Of a stretch of 64,000 nucleotides of DNA, positions 50,377 through 58,825 are shown one piece after another; within the stretch, counting starts at the first letter, position 1, and each line of letters opens with the position of its first letter. The stretch is from positions 37,735 to 101,734 of the forward strand of contig CAYJGF010000008.1 in assembly GCA_964369965.1 (NCBI GenBank). Direction: 5' to 3'. A program made the position numbers and the translations under genes. The notes under the pieces are model-generated. The model saw nothing but the letters and a program-made list of their open reading frames with translations. It ran no database searches and was not told where the DNA came from. The DNA comes from CAYJBH01 sp964369965. Lineage in GTDB: Bacteria; Bacillota; Clostridia; Oscillospirales; Ruminococcaceae.

Positions 50377-51414
50377 TTATTCCGTCGGCGTTGTCGCAAC
50401 CTCGGTCGGTGTCGGGAGCACCGAGGGGTCCTCGATGGTGTGGAGTGGCGAGCCCTCAAGATAGGGATTGCCTGCTGAATGCACCGTGTGGGATTGCAGA
50501 TATTCCCGTATCATTATATACCCCTGTGGGGTGAGGTGAAAACCATCGGGGGCGGCGATATCCTCATAGAGATTGCCGGCGTCGTCGGCGAGCACCTCAT
50601 GCAGGTCAAGATAAAATATTCCTTTTTCACGCGCCATCACCGCAAGTCGGTCGTTGAGACCGTTGATGCGCACCACGCTGTACCGCTCATCGGTGCCGCG
50701 AGAGGCGGTCTGGGGCGGCACACTCATAAGATATATCTGCGCCGACGGCACACGCTCGGCAAGTGCGTCCACCAACATGGAGAAGGAGGCAACCATCTGG
50801 TCATCACTCATCCATACAAGGTCGTTGACACCTATCAATATATATATTTTGCATGGGTTTTTCTGTGCTACTAAATCCACCGGCAGAACCAAATTGCCTG
50901 CGCCATCGTCTATCGTCTTGGTGACAAAACCATCGCTGGACATGGACTTGACCGCGACACTGCCGGAATTCGGGAAGGTGTCATACACGTCCACAAAACC
51001 CTGTGCGAGGGAGTCGCCGATGAATACCGCGTCGTTAAAATAGCTCATGTCCACAACGCCATTCTCCTGCACCGCAAGCATACGGGAGGAGGGGGTTATC
51101 ATGCCGGCGGTGTTGATGGTCTTTTGGACATCGTCCGGCAGTTTGAATTGCGATATGACCAACGGTTCATCGTCCGGCGTGTCGGGGGTCGAGGGGAAGA
51201 TATCGGTATTGTCGGATATACCTCCCGGTCTCTCGCTGTCATCGACCAAAAATCCGGACTGAAAAAACGCTATAAAGGAAAAGGACAAAACGGTGGTGCT
51301 CACCACGAAAAATGCCGCGAACATTATTATCCTGTTTCTCGCCTGCCGACGGCGCATCTCTTTTTGCCGCCGCATCTGGGAGAGGGTTCGTGCCTCACGT
51401 GGGTTAATCTGCAT
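50377..51414 (-). CDS. Membrane-anchored SGNH/GDSL hydrolase
   Basis: 345 residues: a basic cytoplasmic N terminus, one membrane helix (about 31-52), a Pro/Asp-rich linker and an external SGNH hydrolase domain. Catalytic blocks: FIGDSLAQG (Ser), GVNDLVW (Asn) and PDGFHLTPQGY (Asp-His). Likely a deacylase of wall glycans or lipids; some relatives are O-acetyl esterases. Start at the ATG behind GGAG overlaps the YesL gene by 11 bp, indicating coupled translation. Confidence 0.85.
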   Translation of the reverse strand: MQINPREARTLSQMRRQKEMRRRQARNRIIMFAAFFVVSTTVLSFSFIAFFQSGFLVDDSERPGGISDNTDIFPSTPDTPDDEPLVISQFKLPDDVQKTINTAGMITPSSRMLAVQENGVVDMSYFNDAVFIGDSLAQGFVDVYDTFPNSGSVAVKSMSSDGFVTKTIDDGAGNLVLPVDLVAQKNPCKIYILIGVNDLVWMSDDQMVASFSMLVDALAERVPSAQIYLMSVPPQTASRGTDERYSVVRINGLNDRLAVMAREKGIFYLDLHEVLADDAGNLYEDIAAPDGFHLTPQGYIMIREYLQSHTVHSAGNPYLEGSPLHTIEDPSVLPTPTEVATTPTE

Positions 51415-52135
51415 CGCCACTCTCCGACTCCTCATCCTCTTTATTGTCAAGTCCGGTGACAAAAACTTTTTCCAGCACCGGCCAGACGTTCATATTTATA
51501 ACAAGGTTCGCAATGGAGAAAAAGATAAATATAAATAATAGGAATGTAAAGACGATGAAGTTGATCATCAGCGCCCACAGCACCAAACAGATTACAAAAA
51601 ACAATGCAGTGCGCGGCAAAAACCCAAAGGTCAGCAGCGCCGCATTGCGAAACTGTTGTTTTAAAGGCAGGTCGATAAGCGCAATCATGGTGTAGAGATA
51701 GCAACTGCCGGTCGATATAAGTACCGTGAGCAGAACGGTGACCGAGGTCAGCGCGAGAAACACAATGTTGTCGGTCGCGTTATAGGTGCTACCATAGTAC
51801 CACACCGCAAAGCCGGACATGGCGAGTAGCAACGTGACGATAACCCCTGCCGGCAGAGCGCGCTTAAAATTCTCTTTAAAAGCGAGCTTGTATTCGTGAA
51901 AGACATAGCAGGGTTTGTTGCGTATCCTTTTGACCATAACCGCCGACAGTGCCACGGTGGCAGGTCCGATGGTCACAATCGGTATACAGCTGATAAAGAA
52001 GATTATGTTCAGCTTGACAAGGTCGCCAAAATCACGCGCAAATATTTCGAAAAATCTGGCTATACCTTTTTTAGGCGGCTCATCCTTGCGCACGCCTTTG
52101 CCCTCTTTAAGGTAGCCGGGTGTAAATAATCCCAC
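51404..52135 (-). CDS. YesL family (DUF624) membrane protein
   Basis: 243 residues with about five or six helices. N-terminal FFEIFARDFGDLVKLNIIFF and PIVTIGPATVALSAVM, then FHEYKLAFKENFKRALP, match DUF624. These proteins often sit beside sugar ABC transporters; here none is near. Function unknown. GTG start behind AAGGAG. Confidence 0.85.
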   Translation of the reverse strand: MGLFTPGYLKEGKGVRKDEPPKKGIARFFEIFARDFGDLVKLNIIFFISCIPIVTIGPATVALSAVMVKRIRNKPCYVFHEYKLAFKENFKRALPAGVIVTLLLAMSGFAVWYYGSTYNATDNIVFLALTSVTVLLTVLISTGSCYLYTMIALIDLPLKQQFRNAALLTFGFLPRTALFFVICLVLWALMINFIVFTFLLFIFIFFSIANLVINMNVWPVLEKVFVTGLDNKEDEESESGDAD

Positions 52136-52146
52136 AAATATACTCC

Positions 52147-53598
52147 TTATATTGTTTTGTCTTTCATAGTCTTAAAGTTGCGAAAAAAGTCGAGTGATTT
52201 TGCAATCTCCTTTTTGTACATACAACACCATATTATACCACAAATAAGGGCAATTGTAAATTTAATAAAAAAATTATTTGTGAAAATTGTGCAAAATATC
52301 GCAAGCGCAACCACCAAAACAAGGCTGATGGTGGTTTTTATCGGGTGCAATATCGTCCGATAGAACCGCTGGGCTATTATTGTCCGGAACAAAAACATAA
52401 CAATGCCGGCGAGGGCGAGCGCGAGCGATGTGCCGACCAGCCCGAACATCGGCGTCAAAACAAAACACAACACGACGGTGAAAACAAGTGAGAGTGCAAT
52501 GCCGATGGTGTCAAACAGCGGTCGTCGCGCGATGGAGATGCCGTAGACCGTCGTCTCGCTTATTATAAGGAACAGCGGCACCAACGACAGTATGGGGAAC
52601 AGGCGCATACCGTCGCGGTACGCCTCACCAAGCAATAAAAACATCACGTCCTCAAACATGCAAAGGAGCATGAAAAACAGCGCGGTCAACAGTGTGACAT
52701 AGTCGTGCACCTGCGATATCTCTTTTTGGTGGTCACGGTAGTTTTTGTAGATGAACGCCGACCAATAGACCGCGAACCCTGCCTGAATAACCGCAATGAC
52801 GTTGGATAGCAACAGCACCATGGAAAAAACGCCCTGCTCGGCGGTGCCAAATCGGTCGCCGACATAGATTTTGGAGAAAAGCGACGAGACGTAGATCATG
52901 ACCGGCGTTGGTGCAAGCGCAAGACCGTAGGGCAATATCACCCCGAGAGATCCTTTTTTGAGCGTCTCGCGCTCGGGGAGTATCTTATCACGGCGCGCGA
53001 GTGCGAATATCAGCGCAAAGACGGCAAGACCGCCGGTCAAGAAGATGACCGCCATGTCAAAGGTCGGCGCGACGAACGTCCCTGCGACAAAGAAAAGGCG
53101 GCTGAAAAATTGCAGACCGATACTCTCAAGGGTGTAAAGGCGCAGACTCTGCTCCATGCGGTAGGCGATGTTGTAGTACCGCGCCAGCATCAGGAACAGC
53201 GCATTGATATAGAGCAGAGGCAGGACATAGCTCGGCATCGGCTCACTAAAAAACAGCGCGGTGAACCCCTCGGCAAAAAAGAGCTGTGAGAATATGCCGA
53301 CCAAAACAAGGGTGCTCACCGAAATAAAAGCACACAGGGTAAAAAGCCGCCTTGCGCCCATGCCGAGCGGCGGCTCGTTAAAAAAGCGTATAAATGCCTG
53401 ATCAAGACCCAGCACCGTCGTGTTCATGATGAGGGTCGCCGTGGAGATAAAGATATCGACCGGCCCGAAAACCTCCGGCGGCATGAGATAGGTCGTCAGC
53501 AGAACCGACAGACCGTATATGATAAAGTTAATATAGGTGGCAACCGAGTAGGAGAGAGCGTTTTTCAAAAACCCGACCACCGAGAATTGTTTTGCCAA
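52147..53598 (-). CDS. Oligosaccharide flippase family protein (MOP superfamily)
   Basis: 483 residues with about 13-14 hydrophobic segments, arranged as in Wzx/MurJ-like lipid-linked-glycan flippases. N-terminal YINFIIYGLSVLLTTYLMPP and GPVDIFISTATLIMNTTVLG match polysaccharide biosynthesis family proteins. Probably flips an undecaprenyl-linked glycan, in line with the neighbouring glycan genes. No enzyme motif. Confidence 0.85.
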   Translation of the reverse strand: MAKQFSVVGFLKNALSYSVATYINFIIYGLSVLLTTYLMPPEVFGPVDIFISTATLIMNTTVLGLDQAFIRFFNEPPLGMGARRLFTLCAFISVSTLVLVGIFSQLFFAEGFTALFFSEPMPSYVLPLLYINALFLMLARYYNIAYRMEQSLRLYTLESIGLQFFSRLFFVAGTFVAPTFDMAVIFLTGGLAVFALIFALARRDKILPERETLKKGSLGVILPYGLALAPTPVMIYVSSLFSKIYVGDRFGTAEQGVFSMVLLLSNVIAVIQAGFAVYWSAFIYKNYRDHQKEISQVHDYVTLLTALFFMLLCMFEDVMFLLLGEAYRDGMRLFPILSLVPLFLIISETTVYGISIARRPLFDTIGIALSLVFTVVLCFVLTPMFGLVGTSLALALAGIVMFLFRTIIAQRFYRTILHPIKTTISLVLVVALAIFCTIFTNNFFIKFTIALICGIIWCCMYKKEIAKSLDFFRNFKTMKDKTI

Positions 53599-53659
53599 AA
53601 GATTTATCTCCGTTGAAATGTTTTTTCGACCTTATGGTTATTTTGGGTTTTATGTTTTG

Positions 53660-53850
53660 GTGTAGGGAATGTGTTGTACGCATTCCCTACAATCCGACCG
53701 GAATTGACTCCCGACACCGCCGGCGGACGACCACAGGTCGCCCCTACAATCCAACCGCAGGTTATAAATAAAAAAGGTGAAGCCGTATTCTTAACTATTA
53801 ACTATTCACTAAAACAGCCATTCACCCTTAGTCTTTAGCCATTAGACTAA
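53660..53850. repeat. REP pair followed by MITE-like right end
   Basis: Palindrome GTAGGGAATG/CATTCCCTAC at 53662-53690, an inverted GTAGGGGCGACC element at 53721-53750, then GGTTATAAATAAAAAAGGTGAAGCCGT and CATTCACC/CATTAG heptads. The series has the same order as upstream of proC (43621-43720). It ends at the stop of the next gene. Confidence 0.78.
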
Positions 53851-53851
53851 A

Positions 53852-54427
53852 TCAATCGCCATCACCACCGCCGTCGCTGTCACCGCCACCGTCGAAACCT
53901 CCGCCGTCGCCACCGAAGTCACCTCCGTCGCCGCCACCACCGAAGTCGCCGTCGTCGCCCCAACCGCCGTCATCAAATCCGCCGTCGTCGCCAAAACCGT
54001 CGTCATCAAATCCGTCGTTAAATTCGTCGTCGGGGGAAGCGATGCGTCGGGTGGTGTCATTAGGGAAGGTCTCACCGCCCATAATGCCGGATCGGTCGGA
54101 GTTGATAGGCTGTTTTGAAGCGCGGTACTCCTCCTTATACTGCACGCCGAGGGCTTGCAATGCGTCCTTTACCTTTTGAAGCTCCTTTTCCGCCCATTTT
54201 CTTTTATAACTATAATATAGGGCAATGAGCACGCATACCACCGAGATTATTACGCCGATGTTGCGATACAAAAGGGTGAAAAAAATCGCACCGATTATAA
54301 AACCGACAAACCCTCTGCTGTATTTTCGGGCAAGTTTTGAATAGTACTGTCCGTGTTTTTTTAGCTCATCACGCTCGTCAAAAAAATGTTGCAGGTGGGG
54401 AAGTGGCTCAAAGTTTGTGTCTTGCAT
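53852..54427 (-). CDS. Membrane protein with Asp/Gly-rich C-terminal tail (191 aa)
   Basis: Residues 1-36 are soluble and charged, 37-72 form two close membrane helices, 75-105 are helical (KELQKVKDALQALGVQY), and from about 128 to the end the sequence is almost only Asp, Gly and Phe in degenerate repeats of DDGGFDDGGWGDDG kind. The acidic tail could bind Ca2+ or metal ions. No family recognised. It lies 2 bp after the carbohydrate-biosynthesis gene. Confidence 0.75.
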   Translation of the reverse strand: MQDTNFEPLPHLQHFFDERDELKKHGQYYSKLARKYSRGFVGFIIGAIFFTLLYRNIGVIISVVCVLIALYYSYKRKWAEKELQKVKDALQALGVQYKEEYRASKQPINSDRSGIMGGETFPNDTTRRIASPDDEFNDGFDDDGFGDDGGFDDGGWGDDGDFGGGGDGGDFGGDGGGFDGGGDSDGGGDGD

Positions 54428-54429
54428 AT

Positions 54430-55746
54430 CTATTCCTTTATATACTGTTTTATCTCAATCAATCGCCTTTTTGCCTCCTCTTTCGGGACATACGCCTTGT
54501 CAATATAGCCATATATTCTGGAGGCATAAGCAGCAAAGCCGGGCGCAACTTTTTTAAGTTTTATCGGGTCAAGGCGCAGTGCGTGAAAGATGTGCACCCC
54601 GATCAGAGCACAGTATTTGAGTAGGTTAAAGCGTGGCGCGTACCCCTCACCGAACAGCTCCCCCCGCGGTGGGTCGCGGTGAACGCGCTCTAACAGGTCG
54701 CACATGCGGACATATGCCGGCGCATCACCATCGTCATAAAAGCTCTTCAAAAAGTCCTCATCAAAGGGGTAGATTTCGTTGTCGTTTTGCAGGTCGAGCA
54801 GTAACTCCTCCTCGCTTGTGATATAGTCCGCCGTCTCGTAGATGACCGGATCATACTCCTGCTCGATGGGATAGGGGCGAATTATGCCGCACCCTTTGCC
54901 GGCATAATATACCTCGGCGAGGGCGGTGCTCATCCAGTTATAGACCCTGTTTGACACGACAACCCACTGCTTGACGGTGTAATCCGATATGACGTGAAAG
55001 TTAGCGTATTTTTCCTGCATTTCACTTAATCGTTCGCACCGCCACTCACTCGGGTGGGGGCGGTAGACTATCGATATGTTTGGCAGGTCGGTGAGCGCTT
55101 TCTCAAACCAGTCCAGCGTTTTATCCATACTCTTTTTGTTGGTATCGCGAAAACCTCGAAAGTCGAGACCTGCCATACTGCTGAGCTCCTCCACCTCGGC
55201 ATCGTCCATGTTGGCGTAGCCGAAAGAGGATATGTAAAGTATAATTTTATGCTCGGGATTTATGCCAAAGTCGTGGCAAAGCTCGTCACGCGATTTAAAA
55301 AGGCCCTCAAACTGTGGGCGCAAAAAGTCGAGGTGCAATGCGCCGGTGACCTCTAAATTCTTTTCCGGCACGCCCTGTGAGGCAAGCCGTGCGCGAGTTG
55401 CCTCCCCCCAACAGGTGTGCAGTGCGTATCTGGCATTTTCAAGGCAGTTGAACCACGGGCTTTCCTCCTGCTCGCGGGAGAGTATCTGCTCCCAGTGCAG
55501 GTTGACAACACGGTCGCATCGTCCGACATTGTTGTAGACATGGCTGTTTATGGATTCGTTGTTATACATGCAGGAGGTGATGAGCACCCTCGGTTTTTTG
55601 TAGGTAAAATATCGAAGTTTCTTGCGGTCCAACAGTTGGCGTATCTCGACCGAATAACCGCGACGCTGTAACTCCGCTTTGAGCAACAGGATACAGTCGT
55701 ACTCCCGCACGACGTGTTCGTATAGAATTAGGAAGTCGAGTGACAC
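54430..55746 (-). CDS. Surface carbohydrate biosynthesis protein (GT-B-like)
   Basis: 438 residues, soluble. The N-terminal Rossmann-like part (LILYEHVVREYDCILLLKAE) and the C-terminal SIVYRPHPSEWR with WMSTALAEVYYAGKGCGII resemble the family annotated as surface carbohydrate biosynthesis proteins, related to CDP-glycerol/polysialyl-type GT-B transferases. Donor and acceptor unknown. GTG start behind AAAGGA. Suits the flippase two genes away. Confidence 0.75.
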   Translation of the reverse strand: MSLDFLILYEHVVREYDCILLLKAELQRRGYSVEIRQLLDRKKLRYFTYKKPRVLITSCMYNNESINSHVYNNVGRCDRVVNLHWEQILSREQEESPWFNCLENARYALHTCWGEATRARLASQGVPEKNLEVTGALHLDFLRPQFEGLFKSRDELCHDFGINPEHKIILYISSFGYANMDDAEVEELSSMAGLDFRGFRDTNKKSMDKTLDWFEKALTDLPNISIVYRPHPSEWRCERLSEMQEKYANFHVISDYTVKQWVVVSNRVYNWMSTALAEVYYAGKGCGIIRPYPIEQEYDPVIYETADYITSEEELLLDLQNDNEIYPFDEDFLKSFYDDGDAPAYVRMCDLLERVHRDPPRGELFGEGYAPRFNLLKYCALIGVHIFHALRLDPIKLKKVAPGFAAYASRIYGYIDKAYVPKEEAKRRLIEIKQYIKE

Positions 55747-55873
55747 GAGTGGTTGTTCCTTTCGATGTTGTGACTGCGAGTATTTTTTAATTGGGTGGTG
55801 ATAGTTTTCCTTGTTTGCTGTTTCTTATGCGCTCTCCCGAAGGGTTATATATTCGCTAAAAAATAAGCACCGA

Positions 55874-56371
55874 TTATGGTCGTTTTATGTGGTAACAATC
55901 GAGTTCCCATTTTTGTGGGTTGGTGTCGATGTATTGCCAAATTTTCAGGTATTCCTCTTCATTTCGGATTATGTGGTCGTGGAATAATTTTTGCCATATA
56001 GCAAACCCAATTTGTTTGGAAATAGCGCCTTTAAATTGTTGTATTATACGGGAGATTGTAGGGGCGACCTGCGGTCGTCCGTCTATCTCATTGCACAAAA
56101 CTATAATTAAATGCACATGATTAGGCATTATTACATATTTGTCAATATTGACGGATTGATTATATATCGCTTTTATTTTATTAATTTCGTTATCAACAAT
56201 TATGCCGTTTTCGTTTAGGTGGGTTTTATCCGTGGACGGACGACCACAGGTCGCCCCTACATTCCACAATAAATTTTGATTGTTTTTAATGCACAGCGTC
56301 ACAAAATATGCCCCGTTTTGGCTGTAATCAAAATCTTTTAATCTTATGTTTTTCCGTTTCGGCAGCTCCAT
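55874..56371 (-). CDS. REP-associated tyrosine transposase (RAYT, IS200-like Y1 family)
   Basis: Single-strand HUH nuclease of 165 residues. YFVTLCIKN begins the fold, MPNHVHLIIV carries the HUH pair (His85, His87), and WQYIDTNPQKW carries the catalytic Tyr147. The gene looks intact. Two REP palindromes of the genome's own family are translated in frame: VGATCGRPS (38-46) and DGRPQVAPT (97-105), in opposite orientation. RAYTs are thought to mobilise REP sequences, so this is the likely driver of the repeats in the window. Ribosome binding site GAGG. Confidence 0.92.
   Translation of the reverse strand: MELPKRKNIRLKDFDYSQNGAYFVTLCIKNNQNLLWNVGATCGRPSTDKTHLNENGIIVDNEINKIKAIYNQSVNIDKYVIMPNHVHLIIVLCNEIDGRPQVAPTISRIIQQFKGAISKQIGFAIWQKLFHDHIIRNEEEYLKIWQYIDTNPQKWELDCYHIKRP
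56056..56083. repeat. REP palindrome inside the RAYT gene (1)
   Basis: TTGTAGGGGCGACC-TGC-GGTCGTCCGTC, read on the minus strand as DGRPQVAPT. Confidence 0.9.
56234..56262. repeat. REP palindrome inside the RAYT gene (2)
   Basis: GGACGGACGACC-ACA-GGTCGCCCC followed by TACAT, inverted relative to the first copy 150 bp away, read on the minus strand as VGATCGRPS. Confidence 0.9.
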
Positions 56372-56392
56372 GACAAGTACCTCGTCAAATGC

Positions 56393-56698
56393 TCATTTTG
56401 TGTAGTTAAACTCTCTTTGGAGAATGTCCATATATACAACGTCAATATATTTACCGTCTTTATATTTAGCTTCCCTACGTCGACCAATTTCCTTAAAACC
56501 AACTTTTTTATAACATGCCAATCCTTGTTCGTTATTAGAATGAACTACCAGCATTACATTATTTAAGTTTAAAGTTCTAAAACCATAATCTAACATTAGT
56601 TTCAAAGCTTCTGCGCCATAACCCTTACCACGATTTTCCTTTTCTCCTATAAAAAGTCCTATTATAAATAACCTATGCCTTAGCCATTCACCTTTCAC
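56393..56698 (-). pseudogene. Truncated GNAT N-acetyltransferase (C-terminal part only)
   Basis: Retains the acetyl-CoA loop (NRGKGYGAEALKLMLDYGF) and the C-terminal strands (NEQGLACYKKVGFKEIGRRRE, KYIDVVYMDIL) of RimJ/RimL-type acetyltransferases. About 70 N-terminal residues are missing. The first codons (GTGAAAGGTGAATGGCTAAGG) are MITE-type heptad repeat, so the 5' half was replaced by repeat DNA. More AT-rich than neighbours. Probably not functional. Confidence 0.78.
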
Positions 56699-56710
56699 CC
56701 TTAGCCTTTA
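56675..56710. repeat. MITE-type heptad tail at the coaX stop
   Basis: CATTCACCTTTCACCCTTAG and CCTTTAGTCTAAAAG. It covers the coaX stop codon on one side and the start of the broken acetyltransferase gene on the other. Confidence 0.7.
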
Positions 56711-57478
56711 GTCTAAAAGTGGCATCTTGGTGATGGCTATGCCGTCTAAAATCAGCGTTTCTCTTATCTCGACCTTACTTCGCATGAGTGGCACCACATA
56801 CCGCGCCGCGCCGCCGGTGGCAATGATGGTCTTGACCTCACCGCCGAGCTCGGCGCAAAATCGGTCGACCATGCCGTCCAGCATACAGGCGGTGCCGAGC
56901 AAAAGTCCGCTTTTTATGGAATTCTCTGTGTTGGTGCCTATTGCACTTTCGGGTGGGGTCACCGGTATATCCATCAGAAGAGAGGTGCGTGTGATGAGTG
57001 CATCGAGGGATATGTGCATACCCGGCGCGATGGCAACGCCGAGGAACGATCCGTTTTGATCGAGGGCGGATATCTTTATCGCCGTGCCGGCATCGATGAT
57101 GATGGCAGGCAGTGGCAGACGCTCCCTCACATAGTTAGCCGAGGCGATAAGGTCGGCGCCCAGTTCACTCGGTCGATCGATAGCAAGATGCATATCTTCA
57201 CAGGAATGTGCACCGAAAAGTGATATCACGCCGTCGCAGAGCAGTGCCGCCGCCTCACTCATGACCTTGGTCAGGCGTGGCACAACGCTGGAAATTACCA
57301 CCGAGGTTATCTCACTGCGTTCCACCCCGTAAAGTTCGAGCATCTGCGAGATAAAGACCGCATACTGCACCGGCTCCAGTTCGCGATGGGTCGAAATCCT
57401 GTTGAAATTCTCGATTTTATCCCCTTTATATAATCCTATGACTATGTTAGTGTTACCTATGTCGATCACCATTAGCAT
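56708..57478 (-). CDS. coaX: Type III pantothenate kinase
   Basis: First step of coenzyme A synthesis; 256 residues. ASKHA-fold motifs: VIDIGNTNIVIGLYKGD (phosphate 1), PSELGADLIASANY, IIDAGTAIKISALDQNGSFL (phosphate 2), GVAIAPGMHISLDAL and IATGGAARYV (adenosine). The last residues, LLD and the TAA stop, are encoded by the heptad repeat. Divergent from the DUF4830 gene. Confidence 0.94.
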   Translation of the reverse strand: MLMVIDIGNTNIVIGLYKGDKIENFNRISTHRELEPVQYAVFISQMLELYGVERSEITSVVISSVVPRLTKVMSEAAALLCDGVISLFGAHSCEDMHLAIDRPSELGADLIASANYVRERLPLPAIIIDAGTAIKISALDQNGSFLGVAIAPGMHISLDALITRTSLLMDIPVTPPESAIGTNTENSIKSGLLLGTACMLDGMVDRFCAELGGEVKTIIATGGAARYVVPLMRSKVEIRETLILDGIAITKMPLLD

Positions 57479-57531
57479 ATTTTTAAATCTCCAACAATAT
57501 AAATGAGTATATAACTAAAACGGGGGATGGT

Positions 57532-58215
57532 ATGTTTATCTTTACAATGACAGGAAAGACGTTAAAAAAGGCTATTATAGTAGCCTGTGCGGTGTTGTTG
57601 GTATGCACCACCGCCGTGGGGGGTGTGCTATTATTCGGGCAGGACAGCACCGAGGTTATGGCATCACAAAACTCGGAGTATGTCACCAATATCGAAGATG
57701 TGGTGAATGAACTACAGCAGTTCGGCATAATTTGTGACGTTTCGACCGGCGAGGTGAGCACGGTGGTAGTGCCGAAAAAGTTCGACGAGCACTTTGAGGA
57801 ATTTAATGAACTGATAAAGCGCAGTGGCGGTGACCTTGATGGCGTCAAGGACAAAGCGGTGGAGCGCTGGCGCGTTTTAACCGTCAACCGCACCGCCGGT
57901 GAGGAGCCGGTTTGGGCGGTTATGCTGATACGCAACAACAAGTCGGTAGGGTGTTATCTGATGGCAGAACCGTCGGGGCAGGTCTTTGCCATTGACGATG
58001 CCGAGAACCTTACGGCGGTGCAACCAACCGGACTTGTCACCGAGCAACCAATTGACGCTGCGCCCACCGATGCAGTGCCCGCCGATACGGTGCCCATCGA
58101 TGCAGTGCCCACCGATGCAGTGCCCACCGATGCAGTGCCCACCGATGCAGTGCCGGTATTGGAACAGGGCGAGATACCGCCGTCCGCCCTGCCGGTGATA
58201 CAGTTAATAGAGTGA
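57532..58215 (+). CDS. DUF4830-like membrane-anchored protein with repeat tail
   Basis: 227 residues: N-terminal signal/anchor helix (about 13-37), then a domain (about 48-155) with LQQFGIICDVSTGEVSTVVV, PKKFDEHFEEFNELIKRSGG and AVMLIRNNKSVGCYLM that fits DUF4830, then a Pro/Ala/Asp tail made of PTDAV units. The tail is encoded by a 15-bp tandem repeat. Function unknown; the tail may span the wall. ATG behind GGGGGAT. Confidence 0.7.
   Translation: MFIFTMTGKTLKKAIIVACAVLLVCTTAVGGVLLFGQDSTEVMASQNSEYVTNIEDVVNELQQFGIICDVSTGEVSTVVVPKKFDEHFEEFNELIKRSGGDLDGVKDKAVERWRVLTVNRTAGEEPVWAVMLIRNNKSVGCYLMAEPSGQVFAIDDAENLTAVQPTGLVTEQPIDAAPTDAVPADTVPIDAVPTDAVPTDAVPTDAVPVLEQGEIPPSALPVIQLIE
58063..58152 (+). 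repeat. 15-bp tandem repeat (six units)
   Basis: Unit CCCACCGATGCAGTG; units 1, 4, 5 and 6 are identical, units 2 and 3 differ by one to a few bases. It keeps frame and encodes PTDAV-type pentapeptides. Likely variable in copy number. Confidence 0.9.
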
Positions 58216-58224
58216 GAGGGAGTT

Positions 58225-58382
58225 TTTAGTGAATAATTAATAGTGAATAGTGAATAGTTGTGGTATCACCTATCGGTGATGATTTATATCGCCTAAAAGC
58301 ATAAGTTAGCTTATTTCTTTTTATTAATAAAAGGGCGCCGCAGGCGTTTTCCTTAACTCTTCACTATTCACTATTCACTAAC
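58225..58382. repeat. MITE-like repeat, copy B
   Basis: Left end AGTGAATAATTAATAGTGAA and TGGTATCACC-TAT-CGGTGATGATTTATA; right end AAAAGGGCGCCGCAGGCG then TTCACTATTCACTATTCACT. Same architecture as copy A (49022-49247), with the heptads drifted. Sits between two convergent genes. Confidence 0.78.
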
Positions 58383-58825
58383 TATTCCTCGTCGTCCTCC
58401 TGTCCCCCAAACACCGGTTTGTATCTCTTTTTCTCCGGTGATTCCTCCTTTTTTTCAAAAACGGGGCGATGGGATGTGGGCGGAGGTGTCTCGGTCGAAA
58501 TTTCCGGCGACACGCTACCTTTCAAGGCAAGCTGTCGCTCATAATAATTCTCCTCGAGTGCAGGATTTTTATTGGCTTTTTTAGGGTTAAATATTCTCAC
58601 CATGTCGATTTTCACCGCTCGCTTTGTAAACTCGGTGAGCTTGAGTATAAACAGATAGACGGTGAATATTATCAGCGCGGCGACACTCAACAACAACAGT
58701 ATCATTATATCGGCGGTAAAGGCGTTTGATACAAAGATATACAGCGCGATGACCGCCTCGGCGACAACGACAACGATGAACACAAGGCAGATTATAATTA
58801 TTCGGGCAATCTTCGGTATCTTCAT
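58382..58825 (-). CDS. Hypothetical membrane protein (147 aa)
   Basis: Two membrane helices (about 7-33 and 38-65) followed by a charged cytoplasmic tail rich in Lys, Glu and Pro, ending in acidic residues. No family recognised. ATG overlaps the end of the DUF2304 gene by 4 bp. It is the last gene of the GT2/DUF2304 operon, so it may assist glycan transfer. Confidence 0.65.
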   Translation of the reverse strand: MKIPKIARIIIICLVFIVVVVAEAVIALYIFVSNAFTADIMILLLLSVAALIIFTVYLFILKLTEFTKRAVKIDMVRIFNPKKANKNPALEENYYERQLALKGSVSPEISTETPPPTSHRPVFEKKEESPEKKRYKPVFGGQEDDEE

